Positions 56,501-63,297 of a stretch of DNA of 64,000 nucleotides are shown piece by piece; the first letter of the stretch is position 1; the number at the start of each line of letters is the position of its first letter. This stretch comes from Patiria miniata (lineage: Eukaryota > Echinodermata > Asteroidea > Valvatida > Asterinidae). The DNA lies in NCBI RefSeq assembly GCF_015706575.1, contig NW_024037072.1:26909162-26973161 (forward strand). The letters run 5' to 3'. The notes beneath the pieces were generated by a model that saw only the letters and a program-made list of their open reading frames with translations, was not told the DNA's origin and made no database searches. Made by a program: the position numbers and the translations under genes.

Positions 56501-56713
56501 CCACTGCCCCCCCCCCGACAAAATCCTGGCCAGGCCCATGTCCGCTTGTTTAGACAAAAAAGTAGCCCCATTGTAAATTCATGATTTGTTCACGCCTCAT
56601 AAAGCAACAGCTATAGTCTTACCGTTTCCACCTGTCGAACTAAGAAAACATAACAGAAAGAAGATCACACCGAAGCGCTTAGAATGTTTCCTACTGGACG
56701 TGGCGGTATCCAT
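35623..56713 (-). CDS. mesh-like (SUSD2-like): Mesh/SUSD2-like membrane protein (NIDO-IPT-AMOP-vWD-sushi-TM), complete, 17 exons
   Basis: Coding exons on the - strand, in order: 56713-56623, 49535-49408, 49001-48696, 47842-47705, 46517-46355, 45891-45643, 44999-44666, 43372-43109, 42962-42842, 42731-42554, 42211-42074, 41701-41525, 40506-40234, 39822-39574, 37851-37678, 37238-37050, 35732-35623. All introns are GT-AG, phases match throughout, and the total is 3282 nt (1093 aa plus stop). Residues: signal peptide 1 to about 29, NIDO about 31-275, IPT/E-set about 276-470, AMOP about 470-657, vWD about 658-853, a following conserved block 854-936, sushi 1 at 937-994, sushi 2 at 995-1057, transmembrane about 1063-1090, tail KKR. 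In insects Mesh is a smooth septate-junction protein of gut epithelium; vertebrate SUSD2 has a similar layout. A role in epithelial adhesion or barrier at the plasma membrane follows from family knowledge. The start ATG has a good context (AAG ATG G) and opens a signal peptide. The family is firm; one-to-one orthology is not. Confidence 0.93.
35980..36841. mobile_element. Foldback-type element with long subrepeated inverted ends
   Basis: Ends TACAACAGATAATG..GTAACCAACGGATAACGTATC at the left and the reverse complement at the right extend about 110 bp. They are built of repeated ACCGATAAT units. The centre holds a hairpin: GGAATTACTGGTCCC..AGTCAGCTTGACTAC mirrored at 36650-36690. No protein is encoded. 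It lies in the last intron of the Mesh-like gene. Confidence 0.75.
37050..37851 (-). other. mesh-like (SUSD2-like): Mesh-like exons 15-16: two sushi (CCP) domains
   Basis: Exon 15 (37851-37678) and exon 16 (37238-37050) each encode one complement-control module with four cysteines. Exon 15 has PPNGKKEVSR, VANFTCNDGYILQGEDELVC and WSGDVPIC. Exon 16 has PANGQMEVSS, ARFTCNDGYTLQGDSELVC and WSGKVPTC. The two exons are very alike at DNA and protein level, so one probably arose by exon duplication; both are symmetric phase 1-1. The donor of exon 15 is the less common GTTCGT. Confidence 0.92.
38167..38537. mobile_element. hAT-like MITE, same family as 53804-54158
   Basis: It ends CTGGATCCGCCCCTG and shares block order with 53804-54158: the C-run, CCTATTGATTTTCGAAA, GTGTCCAGA, GTCTACATTTCAG. 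The left end is less clear (GCGGATCCGCCCTA). It is noncoding and lies in intron 14 of the Mesh-like gene. Confidence 0.6.
39574..39822 (-). CDS. mesh-like (SUSD2-like): Mesh-like exon 14: conserved block between vWD and sushi
   Basis: The acceptor is CTCATCAG at 39823-39830 and the donor is CACTAG|GTAAAG (GT at 39573); both junctions are phase 1. The 83 codons include a Trp split across the junction, then QIKPENSLLRYPRG, FAPLFWSPSD, CGDDTRCAFDFIVTGNEDIA and a helical end. The region corresponds to the vWD-sushi linker of Mesh/SUSD2. One Cys pair, CGDDTRC, is visible. Confidence 0.85.
40062..40087. repeat. Microsatellite (TATACAATA)n
   Basis: Three near-perfect copies of ATATACAAT lie in the intron between Mesh-like exons 13 and 14. 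Confidence 0.85.
40234..42211 (-). other. mesh-like (SUSD2-like): Mesh-like exons 11-13: von Willebrand factor type D domain
   Basis: Exons 42211-42074, 41701-41525 and 40506-40234 (all phase 1 junctions) encode a vWD domain. It opens with IGTGDPHLFTLDGIEYTFNG and VGEYTLLE, has IHVEVSERRGIDVW in the middle, and closes with RGLYGNWNGEQNDDF and RPDGTV. The GDPH and GLYGNWNG motifs are the standard ends of vWD. In Mesh and SUSD2 this domain follows AMOP, as here. Confidence 0.92.
42299..42322. repeat. Poly(G) run of about 20 bases
   Basis: An uninterrupted G run on the + strand within the intron upstream of the vWD start. It reads as C-run pyrimidine in the sense direction of the gene. Length is likely variable between individuals and reads. 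Confidence 0.9.
42554..43372 (-). other. mesh-like (SUSD2-like): Mesh-like exons 8-10: AMOP domain
   Basis: Exons 43372-43109, 42962-42842 and 42731-42554 encode a Cys-rich AMOP domain. Visible blocks are RTQPGMWSDIHNLHWLYPVP, SGWCDRWL, EPCPCTLTQA, then QECCYGNDD, GGGFAHRRHHGGVAPY, RVPYLSHWFWDI, MEHCCIF, and RPSQTCEDYEPP at the end. AMOP is an extracellular domain linked to adhesion. Exons 8 and 10 must use a CAAG acceptor rather than a neighbouring CCAG, because only those choices keep the frame. Confidence 0.9.
43948..44634. mobile_element. Mariner-type MITE with long inverted ends
   Basis: Ends TACAGGGTGCGTCCAAAAAG and, from the right, TACAAGGTGGGTCAATAAAA are inverted, and the similarity continues inward for about 150 bp (GTAGCACCAAACAT.ATAA; GACTGG.AAGCCAATTT). 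TA at both outer ends fits a Tc1/mariner target. There is no transposase. It sits 30 bp past the donor of Mesh-like exon 7. Confidence 0.75.
44666..45891 (-). other. mesh-like (SUSD2-like): Mesh-like exons 6-7: IPT/E-set Ig-like domain and linker
   Basis: Exon 6 (45891-45643) encodes an IPT/TIG-type beta fold: FPVSGSMLGGDIVHISGPC, then TIVCRFADAEVPG, RCVSPL and a SANGGESF block. Exon 7 (44999-44666) carries the Mesh-type continuation with LTITWDTELL, VSISVHGYEED and a GRFSFIRPRAPSG stretch. Junction phases are 1, 1 and 2. The donor of exon 7 (44665) is followed after 30 nt by a mariner-type MITE in the intron. The domain name is family knowledge; the residues are seen directly. Confidence 0.85.
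45036..45133. repeat. Inverted repeat next to Mesh-like exon 7
   Basis: TTGACTGCTGTGATGATGTG..ATAT is mirrored by ATATCACACATCATAGCAGT CAA after a short spacer holding a second GCTGTGATGTGGGATAT. It lies about 40-135 bp upstream (sense) of the exon 7 acceptor. Confidence 0.7.
45990..46295. repeat. Degenerate dispersed repeat
   Basis: Runs from GGGCGGAACCAGGAAGGCC to GTTCTGGATCCGCAA, which look like decayed hAT-type ends. It has poly-T, poly-C and an inverted GGCCCGCTTAAGGGCCCC at its core. It lies between exons 5 and 6 of the Mesh-like gene; family uncertain. Confidence 0.4.
46741..47010. repeat. Dispersed repeat, direct copy of 25068-25320
   Basis: It starts GTACCCTTAAGGAGAATTGG and keeps the same block order as 25068-25320 with substantial divergence. 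It lies in intron 4 of the Mesh-like gene. Confidence 0.65.
47011..47704. other. Mesh-like intron 4, no feature seen
   Basis: AT-rich intron DNA between exon 4 and the dispersed repeat; only short random frames. Confidence 0.4.
49618..49753. repeat. GAGGCC hexamer minisatellite upstream of the NIDO exon
   Basis: A GC-rich array of GAGGCC and AAGGCC hexamers, punctuated by ACAACCTCC about every 36-48 bp, ends about 80 bp before the exon 2 acceptor of the Mesh-like gene. Read on the - strand, the frame of exon 2 stays open through the array and gives Trp-Pro-Arg-Pro repeats; I take this as chance. Confidence 0.9.
50187..50588. mobile_element. hAT-like MITE with intact 8-bp target duplication
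   Basis: Starts CAGTGGCGTCACCAG and ends CTTGGCGACGCCACTG (inverted). The exact 8-bp duplication CTCATAGC is at 50179-50186 and 50589-50596. A 402-bp noncoding body holds long G runs near the left end and a C run of more than 30 near the right. It is in intron 1 of the Mesh-like gene and looks recent. Confidence 0.9.
51210..51634. mobile_element. Mariner-type MITE, copy 1
   Basis: Inverted ends TACAGGGTGAGTAAAAAA..CCGAAACCC and GGGTTTCC..TTTCACTCACACTGTA, with TA outer dinucleotides. An internal hairpin (GTTCTTTCGGCAGAACGAAA / TTTTCGTTTTGCTGAA) is shared with 60577-60916. Noncoding. Confidence 0.8.
51875..52330. repeat. Inverted-repeat element with a duplicated palindrome
   Basis: GATTTTACCAGTTCACCCGATCA near the left recurs inverted as TGATCAGGTGAACTGGTAGAATC near the right. 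Between them AAATCAAACAAGTTTGATTT, itself a perfect palindrome, occurs twice (about 52137-52192). Probably a MITE; ends not fixed. Confidence 0.55.
53804..54158. mobile_element. hAT-like MITE with exact 8-bp target duplication
   Basis: Starts CAGTGGCGGTTCTACAG and ends CTGTAAAACCGCGCCTG (inverted). The duplicated target CCTCAAAC is at 53796-53803 and 54159-54166. G and C runs lie just inside the left end. The 355-bp noncoding body shares blocks with 38167-38537 and 56174-56506. In intron 1 of the Mesh-like gene. Confidence 0.92.
54300..55150 (-). mobile_element. Old Ty3/Gypsy LTR-retrotransposon fragment (integrase part of pol), broken
   Basis: On the - strand, short stretches typical of the Gypsy integrase core and its C-terminal part can be recognised in the usual order, including a YHPQ-type motif and the region that precedes the end of pol. 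It is broken, with several breaks, and neither LTRs nor gag, protease or reverse transcriptase are seen nearby. By its decay I take it to be an old fossil; it sits in intron 1 of the Mesh-like gene in the same transcriptional orientation. Confidence 0.65.
56030..56540. repeat. Older MITE-like repeat interrupted by a hAT-like MITE
   Basis: The right end CGACAAAATCCTGGCCAGGCCCATG resembles the inverted end of the 7176-7507 family (CATGGGCGTCGCCAGGATTT). Its left part, with AATGTGCTTTGCCCCCC, is separated from it by the complete element at 56174-56506, which went into the C run. Confidence 0.55.
56174..56506. mobile_element. hAT-like MITE nested in another repeat
   Basis: Starts CAGGCGCGGTTCTAGAG and ends CCTAGAACCGCCACTG (inverted); both flanks are poly(C), so the 8-bp duplication cannot be told apart. 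It shares blocks with 53804-54158 (opposite orientation) and its right half with 62356-62486. Confidence 0.8.
56623..56713 (-). CDS. mesh-like (SUSD2-like): Mesh-like exon 1: start codon and signal peptide
   Basis: ATG at 56713 opens MDTATSSRKHSKRFGVIFFL: a basic n-region, then a hydrophobic core (FGVIFFLLCFL), then a small-residue SSTGGN cleavage region. The exon ends GGAAACG|GTAAG (donor GT at 56622), phase 1, which joins exactly to exon 2 at 49535 to make Glu-Leu-Leu-Phe-Pro-Phe-Gly. It is too short to appear as a long ORF. The intron that follows is about 7.1 kb and full of repeats. Confidence 0.85.
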
Positions 56714-56786
56714 CTTGCCTCGGTGACGCAGTTAACATGAATGAAAAAAAATACCAAGCGTGAAAATATTGTAATTTATTTACGGA

Positions 56787-56793
56787 TTTATAA
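56787..56793 (-). promoter_or_regulatory. Candidate TATA box of the Mesh-like gene
   Basis: TATAAAT on the - strand lies about 75 nt upstream of the ATG, which would place the start of transcription roughly 45-50 nt before the ATG. It is embedded in a short palindrome, ACGGATTTATAAGATCCGT on the + strand. Position and sequence fit; no other promoter element is recognised. Confidence 0.35.
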
Positions 56794-57435
56794 GATCCGT
56801 CTCCTTTGTTCAACTCAAGGGGTTGAGTAAATAATGACCCATGACAAAACATGCGGTTAAAGTTCACGATTGCTTACCTATTAAGGATGATAGACCCTCC
56901 CACTGTGATAAGAAAAGTGTCTATCACCACGCAGACAAGAGAAATGAAATTGTCATGTTATCGTGTGCTTGGATACTGAAATGTAATTGGTCTAGGACGG
57001 CAACCTGTCTGGACACTAACAATGCATGTCACAGACTCATCAGGCGGATATCCAATAGATATAGAATAAATATAGATATATAGATTTATATATAGATCGG
57101 CAACGGGTACTGACGCGCCATGCATTGTGCAACAAATTGTCGTTCTCTCATGGGCGGCGCCATTTTTCAGCGCGTGGAGCAAACGTGCGTTACGCGCACC
57201 TTCACTCCCGTAGGTTTGTGCACAAAAATGTATTTTTATTTCCGTAAAGTAGCATTTTTTTACCAGTTTTTGTTATGTCTGCAACAAAATTTATCATGCT
57301 TAATCTAGCTGGATATTCAACTTTTTGAATATTCTTTTTTACCTCGTATTTCCCATTCGTTTTAAAATACTTGTGTACACGTTGCTGATAAGTGTCATGC
57401 TTATCTAATTGAATTGAATATAAAACATTATTCAA

Positions 57436-60265
57436 AAAAGTACGAGTACTTCCGAGTACAAAATGGTCTCCGAGTACTTGTACTTGTACTTCCGAGTACT
57501 TGTACTTGTACTTCCGAGTACGAGTACGATTAACTTGTGATACATGTTAATTACTTGTGATACAAACTAGGGATTGACAATTCTTGACAAGCGAACGTGA
57601 AAGGTACAACGTGCAAAGTTACGGTGGCCCTGGAACGACATTTTAGTATTGACCTTTTTAATGTGAACCTTGTAACCTCTTAATATTTACGTTGTACCTT
57701 CACAATATGCACGTTGCACGTAGCTTAATATCGCATTTTAGAATGTGTTCCTTCTAAATGTGAATGTTCCAACTTGTTAATGTTCACGTTCGATCTTGTC
57801 AATGTACACCATTGATCATGCTTGATGTCAACGTTGCATCTTGCTTCTTCGCAATATGAACCATGTACCTTCGCATTGTGAACGTATGACCTTGCATCTT
57901 GTTAATATCATTGTTGAACCGTCCTCCGCAATGTGAATCATGCATTCTAAAAAGTACGAAGTCCTTGCCAAGCCCTATAGTTAGACAACCAGTTATGATG
58001 GAGTTTCAATCTGACGGCTGTTTAATGTCACTTAACCCGCCCATGGGCGTCTACCTTGTAGTGATTTTTATCATGACTCAAGGCTCTCTGTTTTATTTCA
58101 CTTATCTTTTATAATTCATGTTCAGGCTTACCATAACCCACATGCATCCTGAAGCAAATTTGTCATTGTTTCAAATAACCCGATATAATCATTTCAACCG
58201 TTTACTGTACACAAATTTATACCGGTTTGCTTTCTGAATGTAATGATTTCTTCTTCCTGTACTTTCATCTTTGCCATATCCCAATAATTTTTGACTCGCC
58301 AACAGGGCTACTTACCAAATAGTATGAGGAACCCCGCTGTTTTGACGAGCATTTGGTTTTCGGGCTACTGCTAAGTCGAACCCTACATACCCCCCCCCCC
58401 CCCCCCGGATATCCGCGCCTGACCGCAACATGAAGAATATTCGCAATTGGCTGACGACCAGTCATGTATGCATGAACTCCAAGCAACACGTGATTCGCGC
58501 TCAACGCAACGGTGCGGTCGTGATGCAGCGCTCTCTCGCGGTGGCGGGTTATCGCTGCAGCGGGTAATCGCGCATTCAACCATAAAAAGGTCTAGCCCCT
58601 AGACAAGCTCGAGTATGTTGCAGGTGTATGCACTGAATAAACAATTAAATAATTGACAGAAGCCACCTGTGCCCCGCGCGCTATCGCTTTTACAATGATT
58701 GACGGGATTGACGTGACCGTTGGTGAAATCCCCGATATTTCCCCGAAGGAATCAATGTATGCCCTTACTATTGTTGTCATGCTTTATAAGACGTGGATAT
58801 TATTTCGAAACGGTACCACCGCATATAAATGATGTTCCTTTCAATTACATCTTTAGATCATACTCTTATACTAATTAAATACGTGGATCTCGATGGAAAT
58901 CTCTCGTAACTATGATTAAAAACACAAAAAAAATCTAAATAGGGCTTGAAGGATGTAAAGTATTATGATAAAAGCCTTCTTAACGTGATCACAGAACACT
59001 GTTTTGCATTATTGTAATTGACGGAGAGAATACCGTCAAGAAATTAATTAGTCTCATGAATTGAACACATCTTTTCTAGTGAAACAGCGCTCATTAGCCT
59101 GAACATGAATTATAAAAGATATGTGAAATAAATCAGAGAGCCTTGATTCATGATAAAAATTACTACAAGGTAGACCCAGGTTAAGTGACATTAAACAGCT
59201 GTCAGATTGAAACTCCATCATAACTGGTTGTTTAACTATAGGGCTTGACAAGGACTTCGTACTTTTTAGAATGCATGATTCAACAATGATATTAACAAGA
59301 TGCAAGGTCAAACGTTCACAATGCGAAGGTACATGGTTCATATTGCGAAGAAGCAAGGTGCAACGTTGACATCAAGCATGATCAATGGTGAACATTGACA
59401 AGATCGAACGTGAACATTAACAAGTTGGAACATTCACATTAAAAAGGAACAACTTCTAAAATGAGATATTAAGCTACGTGCAACGTGCATATTGCGAAGG
59501 TACAACGTCAATATTAAGAAGTTACAAGGTTCAAATTAAAAAGGTCAATATTAAAATGTCGTTTCAGGGCCACCGTACAAAGTGGCAGATTAAAACGTAC
59601 GTGTACCTAATTAGTCTGCATCCCTGATATGACAACCCTGGGTCTGTGTTTATGTCTGTGGGCCTGACGCCGGAAGCAGACCAGGGGCCGTTTTTCAAAC
59701 CCCGGCTTCGGCACCGTCTCTTTCTCCATTCATGCAGGTTGGCAACGGGGCTGGATCCGGATTCCGAAACCGGGGGTTAGGAGAAAGGCCTTGCTTCAAT
59801 CACCCAAGTTGATCGAACGAGGAACACCTCGGCGTTTCACGTACATGATTGGGCATTGTGCCCACATACGGCAAATGGCTCATTGTGCGTAATTGGCCCA
59901 GGCCCAGTCAGACCGATTTACAGAGCCACTCACGGCTATAGCTGTTAATTGTGTTTGTTCTGCCATGCGCAGACTGAGGCAAGTCAGGAAACTTCGATTT
60001 CTCCGAAAGCCAATCAACCATTTCAAACTGAAAGTATCGATAAAATAAGGCGGTGGTTTAAGCTGTACCCCTTTTTTTTTTTCGAGTACTGCCATTCGAA
60101 TATACGAGTACCTTAATGATCGAGTACAATTTCGACATGTCGATTACGAGTACTTTGCTGCCCGAGTACGAGTACCTTCATTTCGAGTACGGGTACTTTG
60201 ACATTCGAGTACGAGTACTCTAAAATCAAGAGTACTCGAGTGGTACCGGTGCTCGAGTACGAACA
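57436..60265. mobile_element. Large foldback (inverted-repeat) element with GAGTAC end arrays
   Basis: The arms 57541-58130 and 59095-59590 are reverse complements over some 500 bp, with block order preserved (AGTTATGATGGAGTTTCAAT, TGTTAATATCATTGTTGAA). Each outer edge has an array of GAGTAC/GTACTT repeats (57436-57530 and 60083-60260). Within the arms are degenerate 20-odd-bp units such as TTCACAATGCGAAGGTAC. The right side carries about 490 extra bases at 59590-60080. No protein is recognised between the arms. Confidence 0.75.
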
Positions 60266-60576
60266 TTGTTTATATGATATTGGTCTATCTCTGTGCCGAA
60301 TTTGGCACGTTTAACACAAAATGCACTATAGGTTAATTTGCTGTTCCAGCCACTATACAGCCGTTTTGAGTGATACAGAGGTAGGGTAATCAAAAATGGA
60401 TATATTGAGCTCGATTTTCAAGACAGAAAGCCTATCTACCTCTAAAACCAAGCCTTGTGGTTAATGCAGTTGTAATTACAAATAAAGTGTTTTTTAAGAA
60501 ACGATATGAGTTTAGAACTCATTGCTGTCCACAAATCGGGCACAGGCACATTTTTGGGGGGATGTTCTCGAAGCAA

Positions 60577-60916
60577 TACAGGGTGAGTGAAACAAAAACC
60601 GAAACCCAAATGGCAGGAACAATTTTCGAATCAAGTTTTGCCTGTAGCACTTTTAAAATGTAGAATATAGAAGCCCAATCCATAAGCTTTCTTTTAGTAC
60701 ATGAATCATTCAGATCACTCATGTACTTTTCAGGTTGGGAATTCTGAACACAAAGACCGCTTTAAAGTTCTGTCGACGGATCGCAAAAAAGTAAGTGTTC
60801 TTTCAGCAAAATGAAATCGATTCACACACATCACTATGTGAATTGTTTTCGTCTTGCTGAAAGAACATTTACCTTCATTCAGGAATCGGTCCTGCCATTT
60901 TTTTACTCACCCTGTA
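60577..60916. mobile_element. Mariner-type MITE, copy 2
   Basis: Ends TACAGGGTGAGTGAAACAAA and, at the right, TTTTTTTACTCACCCTGTA. It shares the TTCTTTCAGCAAAATGAAA / GTTTTCGTCTTGCTGAAAGA hairpin with 51210-51634. About 340 bp, noncoding. Confidence 0.8.
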
Positions 60917-60919
60917 TAC

Positions 60920-62355
60920 CCCTCGACAACACGAATGTGAATAAACTTAGGACTAACTAAATTTTTTCTTGTTTACCTATCCTATCAAGATGTTAAAAAG
61001 TGACAACAGGCCATGATGGGACCCTTTTTGAGAGAGCAGTGGCCCAATATATGATTTTTTTTAAAATAAGCTCCAAATATAACATGTTTTTTTTGTTACT
61101 GGAAGGCAAAAAATACCGGCTGTGCGACTTAAGAGCACCATCTTTAGATTGTAACGCGCGCAAATAAAGGCTGCGGCGAAAATAAAACATTCGGGCTGTT
61201 TGTCATCCTAACAAACAAAAGTTCCATGAAGAAAACACTGAAAAATTAAGTAATAGAATTCTAAAAAAAAGAAATTAATCAAATTAAACAATTTAACCAA
61301 ATAAACAAGAAAAAAAATCAAAATGTTAAATGAAAAGTAAACAAACAAACAAACAAACACTTAACTGGGTATAAATCAACTTAAACGGAATAACAAGAAA
61401 CAAAATTAAACCCAAAACAAAACACCCAGAAATACCAAACAAAATAATGTTACAATCTCCTCCGAGTAAATCACGCAATTTTTACTGTCTTCAACTCTTC
61501 CACTTTTCAACTGAATTCCTCAAATCAAATCCGGCCAAATCAAATCTCCAAGTCAGATTTTCCAATCAAATCTCAAAATCAATACTTCAACTCAAATCAA
61601 TACTTCAAATCAAATCTCAAAATCAATACTTCATTTCAAATCTTCAAATCAATACTTCAACTCAAATCTTCAATTCAATATTTAACAAAGTAAGGTGGGC
61701 CCACCAATATATTCGTGAATCACGCGTTTGCTGGCTCCCTCCGGTTGGTTCCCGGTTGCTCCTTGGACTTGAATGTCTAACCTTCCAGAGACTGGGCAGC
61801 TCTCCGTCTCAGTTATTTCAAGCAGGCGCCGTCTGTGCTTCGGCTCTCCATTGTGCTTGGGGTAAAGGCTCTTGGGATCGGCAGCATCAATATGGGCCCA
61901 TCATGCTATGTAGTCCGAAAATTTGGGTCTCTCAATACTGTGTATGAGAGTCTCAAAACTTAAGGTATTGAAAACATGCAAAACAAGAAAATAGACTGGC
62001 ACCTTAAACAACCAGTCCAACACAGCTTCATTACTGCATCAATCAACCATGCCAAAAGAATTTAAGAAACATGTGGCTTGAAGCGGGAACTAGTCTCAAT
62101 TTACTACACATTTCTCCATAGTCAAGCCACCAGACTATTGACACTGAATGAAGAGGTCAGTCTTTTCAAATAATTGGACCATGGTTGGACGGGTACCAGT
62201 CTAGTATTTAGCCACATTTTGGAATCACTTGACTTCCTTCTCATGTGCAAAATATTGAAGAAAAGTCTCCTTTTAAAATCAAATGAGTCTGCAAACTTGG
62301 TTGGTGAAATACAGAGGACATTTTCTTTGCCCCAGTGGAATTGTTGGAGAAATTT
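60920..62355. other. Gene-free stretch, A-rich with minisatellite
   Basis: 61250-61440 is A-rich with a short (AAAC)n run, followed by the 61540-61690 minisatellite. Nothing after it resembles a known protein or element end. Confidence 0.4.
61540..61690. repeat. Minisatellite with AAATCAATACTTC units
   Basis: Imperfect units of 13-20 bp (CAAATCAATACTTCAA, CAAATCTCAAAATC) make up the 5' half of an otherwise long open frame on the + strand, which is therefore not a gene. Confidence 0.8.
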
Positions 62356-62486
62356 GCTCTTGGGGGAGACCGTTCGCATGTATGTCACATTCTTACATTC
62401 TGCTAGTGCAATTTTTTATGGAATTTTTTTTGGGGGGTGCTAGACAAAATTAGCCCCCCCCCCCGCTCCCCGTACAACCGCCACTG
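62356..62486. mobile_element. Right-hand fragment of the hAT-like MITE family
   Basis: TGGGGGAGACCGTTCGCATG through the TGCTAGTGCAATTTTTTATG block to GTACAACCGCCACTG matches 56350-56506 in the same orientation; the left half is missing. Confidence 0.75.
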
Positions 62487-62984
62487 GAGAGATGTTTTTG
62501 ACAAATCTTTATTTACGAACAAAATAGACTTCGCCAGTGTCGCTTGAGGAAACATTTAACAATGTAAGGCGAAGTTTTATTCACTAAATATAAGAAATAA
62601 GAATAAAAATTAACGAAATTCACATAAGTTCTGACATAGATGTCCCAATATTTACTACAACAGAAAATGATATTGAGATTAATCATAACACATTTGCGAT
62701 TAAATGGCCTTATCCCAGGGACTTAATTTTTCCCGGGGATTTTGGCGTTTCGGGAATCAAGGGGTCAATATCTGAAAATGCTCAAGCAATATCATCGGGT
62801 ACTTCCTGTATTTTTGAAGAGCTACCCCCAAGCTTCATGAATCTTCGGAGAAAAAACCCAAAAACTTTACCCGGCAAAACCAAGTTCGTGTAAATAGCAG
62901 CCTGTGCCCTAGTCTGAGCATCACCCGCATCATCAAAGCATGCAGATTTATGCAAGCCGCGCGCCAGCCAATCGGAGTCGACTT
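62487..62984. other. Gene-free stretch
   Basis: Short inverted repeat AACAAAATAGACTTCGCC / GGCGAAGTTTTATTCACT at 62519-62586; otherwise nothing recognised. Confidence 0.35.
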
Positions 62985-63260
62985 TACTAAATCGTGACGT
63001 CATTTCATCCCAAAATCAGGACTAAGGCTGTGATTGGTCAATTCGAATGCAGCGTTTTGTAATACAACAACAGCCGGGAGCGCATTCGCGTAACATGATA
63101 CCGAGCGCCGCGCCCCGTGACATTTTTTTAAATCCATGTCTATGACGCGCAACGGGCGAACGACCGAAGACCCGATAGACCTATAGAAAGCGCCTTCTGA
63201 TTGGTCAAAATCTAGGAAGTCAAGAGGCGGGGTCTTGCTTAATTAATCAGCAAATCTGTT
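62985..63260. repeat. Dispersed repeat, inverted partner of 33810-34060
   Basis: It contains CGTGACGTCATTTCATCCCA, AGGACTAAGGCTGTGATTGG, TTTTGTAATACAACAAC and GCGCCTTCTGATTGGTC, the reverse of the 33.8-kb copy. It ends about 40 bp before the LINE stop codon. Confidence 0.7.
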
Positions 63261-63297
63261 CGCGCGTAATTGTTGGCCGCATAAGATCCAATGGGGA

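Noticed and set aside
61447-61947. 166-codon + strand open frame
   Set aside because: The first half is the AAATCAATACTTC minisatellite; the rest has no similarity I recognise.
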